From Streptomyces sp. HUAS YS2 (GTDB taxonomy: Bacteria > Actinomycetota > Actinomycetes > Streptomycetales > Streptomycetaceae), in the NCBI RefSeq assembly GCF_033343995.1, contig NZ_CP137573.1, positions 2,823,001 through 2,887,000 of the forward strand: a stretch of 64,000 bases of DNA. Direction: 5' to 3'. The translations under genes and the position numbers were made by a program. Positions within the stretch are counted from its first letter, which is position 1; each line of letters opens with the position of its first letter. The notes beneath the pieces are model-generated. The model did not search any database and was not told where the DNA came from. It saw only the letters and a list, made by a program, of their open reading frames with translations. Of the stretch, positions 32,368-40,608 are shown piece by piece.

Positions 32368-32535
32368 TCAGCCGACGACCTTCTTCAGGGCGTCGCCGAG
32401 AGCGTCGGCCTCGTCCGGGGTCAGCTCGACGACAAGCCGACCGCCGCCTTCGAGCGGAACGCGCATGACAATGCCCCGCCCCTCCTTGGTCACCTCGAGC
32501 GGGCCGTCGCCCGTCCGCGGCTTCATGGCCGCCAT
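32368..32535 (-). CDS. DUF3117 small protein
   Basis: A 55-residue protein of the DUF3117 family, nearly identical in length to mycobacterial Rv1211. It is basic at the start (AAMKPRTGDGPLEVTKEGR) with two beta strands (GIVMRVPLEGG, RLVVELTPDEA) and a final helix (ALGDALKKVV). ATG at 32535 follows AAGGGGAACGAGC; the longer frame upstream is leader. A beta-clasp or RHH-like fold is likely, but function is unknown. In mycobacteria it is next to tagA, and here tag is nearby. Confidence 0.88.
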   Translation of the reverse strand: MAAMKPRTGDGPLEVTKEGRGIVMRVPLEGGGRLVVELTPDEADALGDALKKVVG

Positions 32536-32851
32536 GCTCGTTCCCCTTCCTGAAACCAGCTCATCGAAAGCCGACGGCCCCGGGAAAGGAGCACGCGTCA
32601 CCGGCATCGAACACATTGCTTCCAGGTCATTATCCCGCATCCGCAGACCCGATGACCAACATCAGGAGGCATCGCTTGCGCAACGCGCTTTCGCAAAACC
32701 GCCCATTTCGGCGATCGGCCTGCGATACTTCGCCGCCGCGGGTCCGGGAGGGGGTGCCGAATCTTTGACGCAGCTCACATGTGCGGACGGGAGGAACTCC
32801 GCCATGCTGGTCGGGCCAACGATCAAAGATGACCGTGCGAAGGGATCTGTC
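32536..32851. other. Intergenic region between DUF3117 and enoyl-CoA hydratase genes
   Basis: A 316-nt divergent gap without a convincing gene. On the minus strand GGATAAT (about 32627-32633) is a good -10 candidate for the DUF3117 gene. On the plus strand TTGACG at 32765-32770 could be a -35, but no matching -10 is clear. Readable short ORFs here lack ribosome sites. Confidence 0.4.
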
Positions 32852-33652
32852 ATGGCCGACACCGTGCTGTACGAGGTGAGCGACGGGCTCGCCACGATCA
32901 CGCTCAACCGGCCCGAGGCCATGAACGCGATGAACGTGGCGGCGAAGGTCGCGCTCCGGGACGCGGCGGAGACCGCGGCCGCGGATTCGGCCGTTCGGGC
33001 GGTGCTGCTGACGGCGACGGGCCGGGCGTTCTGCGTGGGCCAGGACCTCAAGGAGCACGTGGGCCTGCTGATGTCGGACAAGGAGTCCGGCACCAACGCG
33101 ACGATGAACACGGTCCGGGACCACTACAACCCGATCGTGCGCGCGCTGACCAGCATGAAGAAGCCGGTGGTGGCGGGCGTGAACGGCGTCGCGGCGGGCG
33201 CGGGCTTCGGGTTCGCGCTGGCGGCGGACTACCGCGTCGTGGCGGACACCGCGTCGTTCAACACCTCGTTCGCCGGGGTCGCGCTGACCGCGGACTCGGG
33301 CATGTCGTGGACGCTGCCGCGGCTGATCGGCGCGAGCCGGGCCTCCGACCTGCTGCTCTTCCCGCGCTCGATCACGGCGCAGGAGGCGTACGAGCTGGGC
33401 ATCGTCAACCGTCTCGTCCCCGCGGCCGACCTGGCGACCGAGGCCGCCGCGGTCGCCCGCGCCCTGGCCGAGGGCCCGACGGTCTCCTACGCGGCCCTCA
33501 AGGAGTCCCTGGCCTACGGCGCGGACCACTCCCTGGCGGAGGCCCTGGAGAAGGAGGACGAACTCCAGACCAAGGCCGGCGCCTCGGAGGACCACACCAT
33601 CGCCGTCCAGGCCTTCCTCGCCAAGGAGAAGCCCAAGTACCTGGGCCGCTGA
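32852..33652 (+). CDS. Enoyl-CoA hydratase/isomerase family protein (PaaG-like)
   Basis: A 266-residue crotonase-fold enzyme. The oxyanion-hole motifs GRAFCVGQDLKE and VVAGVNGVAAGAGFGFALAADY are present. The two catalytic Glu residues of true hydratases are absent: Phe replaces the first and Asp (ALTADSGMSWTLPRLIG) the second, as in PaaG-type ring-epoxide isomerases and other isomerases. So an isomerase is likelier than a hydratase. ATG at 32852 follows GAAGGGATCTGTC. It meets the Tag gene convergently over a strong terminator. Related to phenylacetate or fatty-acid metabolism. Confidence 0.88.
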   Translation: MADTVLYEVSDGLATITLNRPEAMNAMNVAAKVALRDAAETAAADSAVRAVLLTATGRAFCVGQDLKEHVGLLMSDKESGTNATMNTVRDHYNPIVRALTSMKKPVVAGVNGVAAGAGFGFALAADYRVVADTASFNTSFAGVALTADSGMSWTLPRLIGASRASDLLLFPRSITAQEAYELGIVNRLVPAADLATEAAAVARALAEGPTVSYAALKESLAYGADHSLAEALEKEDELQTKAGASEDHTIAVQAFLAKEKPKYLGR

Positions 33653-33661
33653 GCCCGCACG

Positions 33662-33694
33662 CCCCCACCCCGCCGCCTGGCGGCGGGGTGGGGG
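33662..33694. terminator. Terminator between enoyl-CoA hydratase and tag genes
   Basis: A perfect 14-bp stem (33662-33675 with 33681-33694) with a CCTGG loop, placed between two convergent genes, so it can act for both. Confidence 0.82.
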
Positions 33695-33710
33695 GCGCGG
33701 CCGGCTCGCG

Positions 33711-34289
33711 TCAGCGCATCGCGCAGTCGTGGAGGTGGTCGTTGACCAGGCCGCAGGCCTGCATGAGCGCGTAGGCCGTGGTGGGGCCGACGAAGCGGAC
33801 GCCGCGCTTCTTCAGGGCCTTCGAGAGGGCCACGGACTCGTCCGTGATCGCCGGGACGTCGGCGATCGTGCGGGGTGCCGGGCGGGAGGTCGGGTTCGGG
33901 GCGTGGGACCAGATCAGGTCCTCCAGCTCGCCGGTGGCCCAGCCGGCCAGCAGCTGCCCGTTCGCGATCGTCGCGTCGATCTTCGCGCGGTTGCGGATGA
34001 TCCCCTCGTCCGCGAGCAGCCGCTCCCGGTCCGTGTCCGTGAACCGCGCCACCTCAGCGATCCTGAAGTCCGCGAAGGCCTTACGGAAGCCCTCGCGGCG
34101 GCGCAGGATCGTGATCCACGACAGGCCGGACTGGAACGCCTCCAGGCAGAGGCGCTCGAAGAGCGCGTCGTCGCCGTGGACCGGCTTGCCCCACTCCTCG
34201 TCGTGGTACGCGACGTAGTCCTCCGCCGACAGGCCCCACGGGCAGCGCAGCAGGCCGTCCGGCCCCGGGATCGAGACGCCCTCGCTCAT
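33711..34289 (-). CDS. tag: DNA-3-methyladenine glycosylase I
   Basis: A 192-residue base-excision-repair enzyme that removes 3-methyladenine from alkylated DNA. The family signature is clear: RCPWGLSAEDYVAYHDEEWG at the N-terminus, FERLCLEAFQSGLSWITIL, and GIIRNRAKIDATI. A conserved Cys (RCPW), His (AYHDEEWG) and late HLHDC contribute the expected zinc-binding residues. Length is normal. Its ATG overlaps the stop of the DivIVA-like gene by 4 nt. The equivalent pair in mycobacteria is Rv1209-tagA (Rv1210). Confidence 0.95.
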   Translation of the reverse strand: MSEGVSIPGPDGLLRCPWGLSAEDYVAYHDEEWGKPVHGDDALFERLCLEAFQSGLSWITILRRREGFRKAFADFRIAEVARFTDTDRERLLADEGIIRNRAKIDATIANGQLLAGWATGELEDLIWSHAPNPTSRPAPRTIADVPAITDESVALSKALKKRGVRFVGPTTAYALMQACGLVNDHLHDCAMR

Positions 34290-34651
34290 GACTCGTCCTC
34301 CGCGTCGTCCTGCGCGCCGGGCTTCTTGAACAGGTCCGGCCGCGACACCGCCGTCGCCTGCGCGCCCGCGAGCGCCGCCTCCAGCTCCGCGATCCGCGCG
34401 TCCCGCTCGGCCAGTTCCGCGCCGAGCCGCGCCAGTACGTCGTCGACGTCCGCCATCCGGTAGCCACGCGCCGCCATCGGCAGCCGCAGCGCCTCGATGT
34501 CCGCGCGGCCGACCGGACGCGTCGCCGGCAGCGGGTCCACCAGCCCCTCCGGCGCCGCCTCGGGCAGCACCTCGCCGTCGCCGCCGCCGACCACCACCAG
34601 GGTGACCGCCGCGACGACCACGACCATCGCGATCAGCAAGAACCAGAACAC
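34286..34651 (-). CDS. DivIVA-domain membrane protein
   Basis: A 121-residue protein with one N-terminal membrane helix (VFWFLLIAMVVVVAAVTLVVV) and a cytoplasmic part with the DivIVA-like motif RGYRMADVDDVLARLGAELAE (in part) and a coiled coil (RDARIAELEAALAGAQ). GTG at 34651 is preceded by GGGAGATACACGCT and opens directly on the helix; the longer frame reaches into the divergent folP promoter. It overlaps tag by 4 nt. The small size and DivIVA motif suggest curvature or septum association, but the role is not known. Confidence 0.85.
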   Translation of the reverse strand: MFWFLLIAMVVVVAAVTLVVVGGGDGEVLPEAAPEGLVDPLPATRPVGRADIEALRLPMAARGYRMADVDDVLARLGAELAERDARIAELEAALAGAQATAVSRPDLFKKPGAQDDAEDES

Positions 34652-34760
34652 AGCGTGTATCTCCCGGCTATCCGGTGTGGAATACGTCCCGAGCCGATCG
34701 TGCCATGCGCCACCGACAGTTAGGGTCGCAGGCGAACGGACGCGAGGGAGGACAAAAGGG

Positions 34761-35621
34761 ATGCTGCGCTTGGGACGGCGTGAATTCGGGCCGCACGAAC
34801 CGGTGATCATGGCGATCGTCAACCGGACCCCGGATTCCTTCTACGACCAGGGCGCGACGTTCCGCGACGAGCCCGCCCTCGCCCGCGTCGAGCAGGCCGT
34901 GGCCGAGGGCGCCGCGATCGTCGACATCGGCGGGGTCAAGGCGGGACCGGGCGAAGAGGTGACCGCGGAGGAGGAGGCGCGCCGCACGGTCGGCTTCGTC
35001 GCCGAGGTCCGCCGGCGCCACCCCGACATCGTGATCAGCGTCGACACGTGGCGGCACGACGTCGGCGCGGCGGTCTGCGAGGCCGGCGCGGACGTTCTGA
35101 ACGACGCGTGGGGAGGCGTCGACCCCCGGCTCGCGGAGGTCGCGGCGCGGTACGGCGCGGGGCTCGTGTGCACCCACGCGGGCGGGGCGGAGCCCCGGAC
35201 GCGGCCGCACCGGGTCGAGTACGAGGACGTCATGGCCGACATCCTGCGGGTGACGGTAGGTCTCGCCGAGCGGGCGGTCTCGCTGGGCGTGCGGCGGGAC
35301 GGGATCATGATCGACCCCGGTCACGACTTCGGGAAGAACACCCGCCACAGTCTGGAGGCGACGCGGCGACTCGGGGAGATGACGGAGACGGGGTGGCCGG
35401 TGCTGGTGTCTCTGTCCAACAAGGACTTCGTGGGGGAGACGTTGGATCGGCCGGTGAAGGAGCGCGTGCTGGGGACCTTGGCCACGACTGCGGTTTCCGC
35501 GTGGCTCGGGGCGCAGGTGTATCGCGTGCACGAGGTCGCCGAGACCAAGCAGGTGCTCGACATGGTCGCGACCATCGCCGGGCACCGCGAGCCCGCCGTC
35601 GCCCGGCGGGGCCTGGCCTAA
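34761..35621 (+). CDS. folP: Dihydropteroate synthase
   Basis: A 286-residue TIM-barrel enzyme that condenses dihydropterin pyrophosphate with p-aminobenzoate in folate synthesis. Motifs are VIMAIVNRTPDSFYDQG (pterin loop 1), GAAIVDIGGVKAGPG (loop 2), ISVDTWRHDV, LNDAWGG, and IDPGHDFGKN. The NRTPDSF form (usual NxTPDSF) and DPGHDFGK are as in the actinobacterial FolP2 branch, whose members often lack normal synthase activity, so it may be the second, non-essential copy. ATG at 34761 follows GGGAGG. In mycobacteria folP2 is also close to tagA. Confidence 0.9.
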   Translation: MLRLGRREFGPHEPVIMAIVNRTPDSFYDQGATFRDEPALARVEQAVAEGAAIVDIGGVKAGPGEEVTAEEEARRTVGFVAEVRRRHPDIVISVDTWRHDVGAAVCEAGADVLNDAWGGVDPRLAEVAARYGAGLVCTHAGGAEPRTRPHRVEYEDVMADILRVTVGLAERAVSLGVRRDGIMIDPGHDFGKNTRHSLEATRRLGEMTETGWPVLVSLSNKDFVGETLDRPVKERVLGTLATTAVSAWLGAQVYRVHEVAETKQVLDMVATIAGHREPAVARRGLA

Positions 35622-35627
35622 CCCGTA

Positions 35628-35656
35628 GGGTGCCGGGCGCGGCGCGCCCGGCACCC
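35628..35656. terminator. Terminator between folP and LOG genes
   Basis: A perfect 13-bp stem (35628-35640 with 35644-35656) with a GGC loop lies in the 43-nt convergent gap and probably serves both genes. Confidence 0.82.
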
Positions 35657-35664
35657 CGAGGCGT

Positions 35665-36414
35665 CTACCTGCCCGTTTCCTTGCTCACCAGCGCCACCGC
35701 CTCCTCCACGTCGTCCGTGACGTGGAAGAGGAGGAGGTCGCGTTCGCTGGCCTTGCCGCCGGCCACGACCGAGTCGCGGAGCCAGTCGACCAGGCCCTTC
35801 CAGTACTCGGTGCCGAAGAGGACGATCGGGAAGCGGGTGACCTTCCGGGTCTGGACCAGGGTGAGTGCCTCGAAGAGTTCGTCGAGCGTGCCGAGGCCGC
35901 CCGGCAGGACCACGAAGCCCTGCGCGTACTTCACGAACATCGTCTTGCGGACGAAGAAGTACCGGAAGTTCACGCCGATGTCGACGTGCTGGTTGAGCCC
36001 CTGCTCGAAGGGCAGCTCGATGCCGAGGCCCACCGAGACGCCCTTGGCCTCCCGCGCGCCCTTGTTCGCGGCCTCCATCGCGCCCGGGCCGCCGCCCGTG
36101 ATCACCGCGAAACCCGCCTCGACCAGCGCCCGGCCGAGCCGGACGCCAGCCTCGTACTCGGGCGAGTCGGGCCGGGTGCGGGCCGAGCCGAAGACGCTGA
36201 TCGCGCTCGGCAGTTCCGCGAGTGCGCCGAAGCCCTCCACGAACTCCGACTGGATGCGCATGACCCGCCACGGATCGGTGTGCACCCACTCGGAGTCGCC
36301 CTCGGTGTCCAGCAGCCTCTGATCCGTGGTGCCCGGCTGGACCTGATCGCGGCGCCGCAGCACCGGGCCGAGCCGCTGCTCCTCCGGCCTCGACGCTCCC
36401 TCGGGAATACCCAT
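35665..36414 (-). CDS. LOG family protein (TIGR00730, PGGxGTxxE)
   Basis: A 249-residue Rossmann-fold protein of the LOG/lysine-decarboxylase-like family. SVFGSARTRPDSPEY marks the first strand, GGGPGAMEAANKGAREAKG the nucleotide loop, and PGGLGTLDELFEAL the defining PGGxGTxxE motif. Related LOG enzymes release free base from nucleoside 5'-monophosphates (cytokinin activation), so a nucleotide phosphoribohydrolase activity is expected; other branch members differ. ATG at 36414 has normal spacing from GAGGG. Mycobacterial Rv1205 holds the same place near folP2. Confidence 0.92.
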   Translation of the reverse strand: MGIPEGASRPEEQRLGPVLRRRDQVQPGTTDQRLLDTEGDSEWVHTDPWRVMRIQSEFVEGFGALAELPSAISVFGSARTRPDSPEYEAGVRLGRALVEAGFAVITGGGPGAMEAANKGAREAKGVSVGLGIELPFEQGLNQHVDIGVNFRYFFVRKTMFVKYAQGFVVLPGGLGTLDELFEALTLVQTRKVTRFPIVLFGTEYWKGLVDWLRDSVVAGGKASERDLLLFHVTDDVEEAVALVSKETGR

Positions 36415-36487
36415 GGCCTGCTCCCTCCACCGATGTTGCCGATGTTGTCCGGTCAGGGTAGGTCGCCGGAGGTGACAAAGAGCGAAA

Positions 36488-37627
36488 TTACGGGAGTCGG
36501 GCAGTCAGCCAGTCGCGGAGCCGCTCCTCGCAGTGGCGGATCTTGTCGACGTGCACGTGCTCGTCGCGCTTGTGCGCGTACAGCGGGTCACCGGGCCCGT
36601 AGTTGACCGCTGGGACTCCGAGCGCGCTGAACCGGGACACGTCCGTCCACCCGAACTTGGGCTGCGCGCTGCCGCCGACCGCCTCCATGAACGCCCGCGC
36701 GGCCGGGTGGGAGAGGCCGGGGAGCGCGCCGGGGCTGTGGTCGTCGACCACGAACTCGGTGACGCCGCAGTCGGCGAACACCTCGCGTACGTGGGCCTCC
36801 GCCTCCTCCATGGACCGGTCGGGGGCGTAGCGGAAGTTGACGACGACGGTGCAGGCGTCGGGGATCACGTTGGTGGCCACGCCGCCCTCGATGCGGACGG
36901 CGTTGAGGCCCTCGCGGTACTCCAGGCCGTCGATCACCCGCTTCTGCGGCTCGTACGCGGCGAGCCGGGCCAGGATCGGGGACGCGGCGTGGATGGCGTT
37001 GGAGCCCATCCAGGAGCGCGCGGAGTGGGCCCGCTCGCCCTCCGTGTGCAGGAAGACCCGGAGCGTGCCCTGGCAGCCGCCCTCGACCTCGCCGAGGGAG
37101 GGCTCGAGCAGGATGGCGAAATCGCCCTCCAGCCAGTCGGGGTGGGCCTCGGCCACATGTCCCAGACCGTTGAGGTGGGCGGCGACCTCCTCGTTGTCGT
37201 AGAAGACGAACGTGAGGTCGCGGTTGGGCTCGGGGACGGTCGCGGCGATCCGGAGCTGGACGGCGACGCCGGACTTCATGTCGCTGGTGCCGCAGCCCCA
37301 CAGGACGCCGTTCTCGTCGAGCCGGGAGGGCACGTTGTCGGCGATCGGGACGGTGTCGATGTGGCCGGCGAGGACGATCCGCTCGGCGCGGCCGAGGTTC
37401 GTCCGGGCCACGACGTTGTTGCCGTACCGGTCGACGGTGAGGTGCGGCAGGGCCCGCAGCGCCTGCTCGACGGCGTCCGCGAGCGGCTTCTCGGTGCCGC
37501 TGACGGAGGGGAAGTCGACGAGGGCGGCGGTGAGCGCCGGGCCGTCGAGGCCGAGGTCGAGCGAACCGTCGAGAGGTGCGCCGAGAGAAGCGTCGAGCGG
37601 AGCGTCCAGAGGTGCGTTGTCTGCCAT
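36488..37627 (-). CDS. dapE: Succinyl-diaminopimelate desuccinylase
   Basis: A 379-residue dizinc M20 peptidase-family enzyme that releases succinate from N-succinyl-LL-DAP in lysine and peptidoglycan precursor synthesis. Metal and catalytic motifs are visible: VLAGHIDTVP, GTSDMKSG, FYDNEEVAA and EPSLGEVEGGCQGTLR, ending with KRDEHVHV. The N-terminus contains a curious acidic, Leu-rich repeat (DAPLDASLGAPLDGSLDL) of about 25 residues before the domain, not needed by the family. It lies upstream of the LOG gene on the same strand; DapC is near at 39419. Confidence 0.94.
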   Translation of the reverse strand: MADNAPLDAPLDASLGAPLDGSLDLGLDGPALTAALVDFPSVSGTEKPLADAVEQALRALPHLTVDRYGNNVVARTNLGRAERIVLAGHIDTVPIADNVPSRLDENGVLWGCGTSDMKSGVAVQLRIAATVPEPNRDLTFVFYDNEEVAAHLNGLGHVAEAHPDWLEGDFAILLEPSLGEVEGGCQGTLRVFLHTEGERAHSARSWMGSNAIHAASPILARLAAYEPQKRVIDGLEYREGLNAVRIEGGVATNVIPDACTVVVNFRYAPDRSMEEAEAHVREVFADCGVTEFVVDDHSPGALPGLSHPAARAFMEAVGGSAQPKFGWTDVSRFSALGVPAVNYGPGDPLYAHKRDEHVHVDKIRHCEERLRDWLTARLP

Positions 37628-37730
37628 GAACCGACCCTAACGCGGCCCGTTGCGGCGGTTTCGGCGCTGCTCACGCCCTGATATGGACGCGGAGGCCACA
37701 CCGTAACCGGACTCCAGTACGGTGGGCTCC

Positions 37731-38672
37731 GTGTCCGAGCCCACCCCCTCCGGTCTCCCCGGCCGCCGACCCCGCCGTCGCGGCCGTCTCGCCCGCTTCA
37801 CGGCCGCGTTCGCCGTTCTGCTGGGTCTCGCCGCGTATGTGGGCGTGCACTACATGACGGGCGGCAAGGGCGCGCCGCGGTGCACTGTGGGCAGTGGGAA
37901 GAACACGTACGAGTTCACTCCGGAGCAGGCGTCCAACGCCGCGACGATCTCCGCGGTCGGCACGACCCGCGGGCTGCCGGAGCGGGCCGTCGCCATCGCG
38001 CTCGCGACCGCTTTGCAGGAATCGGCGCTGCGCAATATCCAGCACGGCGACCGGGATTCACTGGGCCTGTTCCAGCAGCGGCCCTCGCAGGGCTGGGGAA
38101 CGCCGGAGCAGATTCTCGATCCGGTGTATTCGTCCGGGAAGTTCTACGAACATCTCGAGGACGTGCCGGGCTATTCGCGGCTGCCGTTGACGGTGGCGGC
38201 GCAGAAGGTGCAGCGCAGCGGTTTCCCACAGGCGTACGCGAAGCACGAGCCGGACGCGACGCTGCTGGCGGCGGCGCTCACCGGCCGGGCGGGCGGGTCC
38301 TTGTCATGCACCGCGCGGCCGGCCGACGGCCTGCCCGGCGACGCGGCACAGGTGCGGGACGAGCTGGTGCGGACATTCGGCAAGGACCTCGGCCCGACGG
38401 CGCTGACGCGGACTGGTACCGGCCGTGCGGCGGCCGGCGCGCCCGCCGCCGGAGCGGTGGTCTCCGTGCCGGTGCGGGAGACGGCCGTACCCGCCGAGCA
38501 GCGCGGATGGGAGCTGGCCCACTGGGCGGTGGCCCGGGCCGAGGCACTGCGCATCGACGAGGTCGCGTACGCGGGCCGGGTCTGGCGGGCGGGCGACATG
38601 TCCGGCGCCTGGGCGAAGGCGTCAGCGGGCGACACCTCGCCGGGGACGGTGCGCATCCGCGTCGCCCCGTGA
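37731..38672 (+). CDS. Membrane-anchored lysozyme/transglycosylase-like protein
   Basis: A 313-residue protein with a basic N-terminus, one transmembrane helix (FTAAFAVLLGLAAYVGVHY) and an extracytoplasmic domain resembling lysozyme-like lytic transglycosylases. The stretch ALATALQESALRNIQHGD carries a likely catalytic Glu, and DSLGLFQQRPSQGWG is typical of such folds. The label heavy metal transporter used for relatives has no support in the sequence. Start is uncertain: GTG at 37731 lies 7-8 nt from TACGGT and may be leaderless; GTG at 37722 adds three residues. It is divergent from dapE. Peptidoglycan cleavage is inferred. Confidence 0.78.
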   Translation: MSEPTPSGLPGRRPRRRGRLARFTAAFAVLLGLAAYVGVHYMTGGKGAPRCTVGSGKNTYEFTPEQASNAATISAVGTTRGLPERAVAIALATALQESALRNIQHGDRDSLGLFQQRPSQGWGTPEQILDPVYSSGKFYEHLEDVPGYSRLPLTVAAQKVQRSGFPQAYAKHEPDATLLAAALTGRAGGSLSCTARPADGLPGDAAQVRDELVRTFGKDLGPTALTRTGTGRAAAGAPAAGAVVSVPVRETAVPAEQRGWELAHWAVARAEALRIDEVAYAGRVWRAGDMSGAWAKASAGDTSPGTVRIRVAP

Positions 38673-39017
38673 GCCGCGCGGCCTCGTAGCGCACACCCGA
38701 GGGGGGCGTGCAGCTGTACGAGACTTCACCCCGAAGGGGTATTCGGGCCGTCATTCCGACCGCTCCCGGCCATGACCTCGGACCGCATTTGACCGGCCTG
38801 TCATGTCTCCGCAATCGCCTTCCACGGCAAGGAGATAAACGGTTCCGCAGTTGGTTGCGAACGCGTCGAGTTCGTCCGTTTTCATATGGATCCGATCATG
38901 CGACGCATTGCGAACTCTTTACCCGGGGCCGCCGCAACCTCTCCCTCCCTCGACCCGGTTGTCATGGCGTCCGAACGCTGGACGACGCCCTGAAGTCCTC
39001 TTCGTCGAAGGAGCATC
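38673..39017 (+). other. Upstream region of the small secreted protein gene
   Basis: A 345-nt gap with no convincing gene. It contains an AT-rich patch around 38870-38905 (GTTTTCATATGG), a possible promoter, and the hairpin-forming CCCCGAAGGGG near 38729. I looked for a c-di-AMP (ydaO) riboswitch, often found before cell-wall genes in Streptomyces, and did not recognise one. Confidence 0.35.
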
Positions 39018-39353
39018 ATGTCCCTCCCCCTGAGCCGTCGGATCGCCCGTGCCGCACTGCTGGTCGCCGCAGGAGCCGCGCCCGTGATCGGTGCGGCCGG
39101 TGTCGCGGGCGCAGCCGAGCTGCCCGCGGCCGGTGGGCTGGCCGGGCTGACGAAGCTCGACCCCAGCAGCGCCGCCTCGACCGTCGGCGGTGCCACCGAA
39201 GCCGCCACCCCGCTCGCGAAGGAGGCCGCCGGCGACGCCACCGGCGGTGCCGAGCAGCTCGTCGGCGGAACGAAGGACAAGCTGCCCACCGACAGCCTGC
39301 CGACCGGCAAGCTGCCCACCGGCGGCCTGCCCGGCGGCGGCCTGCTCGGCTGA
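39018..39353 (+). CDS. Small secreted protein with Gly/Leu/Pro-rich repeats
   Basis: A 111-residue exported protein. The signal peptide (SRRIARAALLVAAGAAPVIGAAG) ends at AGA; the mature chain is Ala/Gly/Thr-rich and closes with LPTDSLPTGKLPTGGLPGGG repeats, resembling chaplin-accessory or other low-complexity surface peptides. GAAGGAGC precedes ATG at 39018. No cysteines exist. It is convergent with dapC across a terminator. Relatives are sometimes labelled ATP-binding protein, which is not supported by any motif. Function is unknown. Confidence 0.78.
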   Translation: MSLPLSRRIARAALLVAAGAAPVIGAAGVAGAAELPAAGGLAGLTKLDPSSAASTVGGATEAATPLAKEAAGDATGGAEQLVGGTKDKLPTDSLPTGKLPTGGLPGGGLLG

Positions 39354-39369
39354 GCCACGAGGCACCGAA

Positions 39370-39404
39370 AGGGCCCGGGAGGCGATCACCGTCTCCCGGG
39401 CCCT
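39370..39404. terminator. Terminator between secreted protein and dapC genes
   Basis: A perfect 12-bp inverted repeat (39370-39381 with 39393-39404) in the convergent gap, with AAAA preceding it on the dapC side. Confidence 0.8.
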
Positions 39405-39418
39405 CGCCGTGTCCGGAC

Positions 39419-40525
39419 CTACGCGCCCAGGCGCTTCACCGCTGCCGCCACGCGCTCGTCCGTCGCCGTGAACGCGACCCGCACGAAACGCTCGCCCGCC
39501 ACGCCGTAGAAGTCGCCCGGCGCGACCAGGATGCCCAGCTCGGCCAGGTACGCCACGGTCTGCCAGCAGGGCTCATCCCGCGTCGCCCACAGGTAGAGGC
39601 TGGCCTCGCTGTGCTCGATCCGGAAGCCGTGCGCCTCCAGGGCCGCCCGCAGGGCCGCACGCCGTGCCGCGTACCGCTCCCGCTGCTCCGCCACGTGCGC
39701 GTCGTCGCCGAGCGCCACCGCGGTCGCCGCCTGCACCGGCGCCGGCGTCATCATCCCGCCGTGCTTGCGGATCAGCAGCAGCTCGCCGAGGACGGCCGCG
39801 TCACCGGCGATGAACGCCGCCCGGTACCCGGCCAGGTTGGAACGCTTGGACAGCGAGTGGACGGCGACGATGCCCTCGTACGAGCCGCCGCAGACGTCCG
39901 GGTGCAGGACGGAGACCGGCTCCGCCTCCCAGCCCAGCTCCAGGTAGCACTCGTCGGAGAAGACCAGCACGCCGTGCTCGCGCGCCCAGGCCACGATCCG
40001 GGTCAGCTCGTCCTTGCCGAGGACCCGACCGGTCGGGTTGGACGGCGAGTTGAGCCAGAGCAGCTTCAGGCCGGCCGGGTCGAGCTCGGTAGGGTCGTCG
40101 TAGACGACGGGCTCCGCGCCGCACAGCCGCGCGCCGACCTCGTACGTCGGGTACGCGAGCCGCGGGTAGGCCACCTTGTCACCGGCGCCGAGCCCCAGCT
40201 GGGTCGGCAGCCAGGCCACCAGCTCCTTCGAGCCGACCACCGGCAGCACGTTCTCGTGCCGGAAGCCGACCGCGCCGAGCCGCCGCTCGCACCATCCGGT
40301 GAGCGCGTCGCGCAGCTCCGTCGTGCCCCACACCGTCGGATAGCCGGGCGAGTCCGCCGCCGCGACCAGGGCGTCCTGGATCAGTGCGGGGACCGGGTCG
40401 ACGGGCGTGCCGACGGAGAGGTCGACGATGCCGTCCGGGTGCGCCAGGGCCGTCTTCTTGTACGGCTCCAGCTTGTCCCAGGGGAAGACGGGGAGGCGAG
40501 AGGAGACTGCGGACACGGTGCTCAC
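39419..40525 (-). CDS. dapC: N-succinyl-LL-DAP aminotransferase
   Basis: A 368-residue PLP-dependent class I/II aminotransferase that makes N-succinyl-2-amino-6-oxopimelate (reverse direction: transamination to succinyl-DAP) in lysine/DAP synthesis. The PLP lysine sits in VHSLSKRSNLAGYR, with the substrate motif NSPSNPTGRVL and FSDECYLEL. The N-terminus (RLPVFPWDKLEPYKKTA) is the usual DapC start. GTG at 40525 or GTG at 40516 are equally possible. It is downstream of fdxA on the same strand across a terminator, as in mycobacteria (fdxC Rv1177, dapC Rv1178). Confidence 0.92.
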   Translation of the reverse strand: MSTVSAVSSRLPVFPWDKLEPYKKTALAHPDGIVDLSVGTPVDPVPALIQDALVAAADSPGYPTVWGTTELRDALTGWCERRLGAVGFRHENVLPVVGSKELVAWLPTQLGLGAGDKVAYPRLAYPTYEVGARLCGAEPVVYDDPTELDPAGLKLLWLNSPSNPTGRVLGKDELTRIVAWAREHGVLVFSDECYLELGWEAEPVSVLHPDVCGGSYEGIVAVHSLSKRSNLAGYRAAFIAGDAAVLGELLLIRKHGGMMTPAPVQAATAVALGDDAHVAEQRERYAARRAALRAALEAHGFRIEHSEASLYLWATRDEPCWQTVAYLAELGILVAPGDFYGVAGERFVRVAFTATDERVAAAVKRLGA

Positions 40526-40547
40526 TTTCTCGTACGTGTGAAAACGC

Positions 40548-40585
40548 CACGGTCCCGTACGGCGGACGCGCCGTACGGGACCGTG
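40548..40585 (-). terminator. Terminator after fdxA
   Basis: A perfect 17-bp stem (40548-40564 with 40569-40585) with a GACG loop. On the minus strand it is followed by GCGTTTTC, a U-rich tail, making it the most classical terminator in the window. It insulates dapC from fdxA. Confidence 0.9.
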
Positions 40586-40608
40586 ATCACGGATCGCAGG
40601 TCGCGCGA

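Noticed and set aside
37722..38672. Heavy-metal transporter.
   Set aside because: One membrane helix and no metal-binding motif; the extracytoplasmic part looks lysozyme-like.
38673..39017. A c-di-AMP (ydaO) riboswitch before the small secreted protein.
   Set aside because: The conserved core is not recognisable; only an AT-rich patch and small hairpins are seen.
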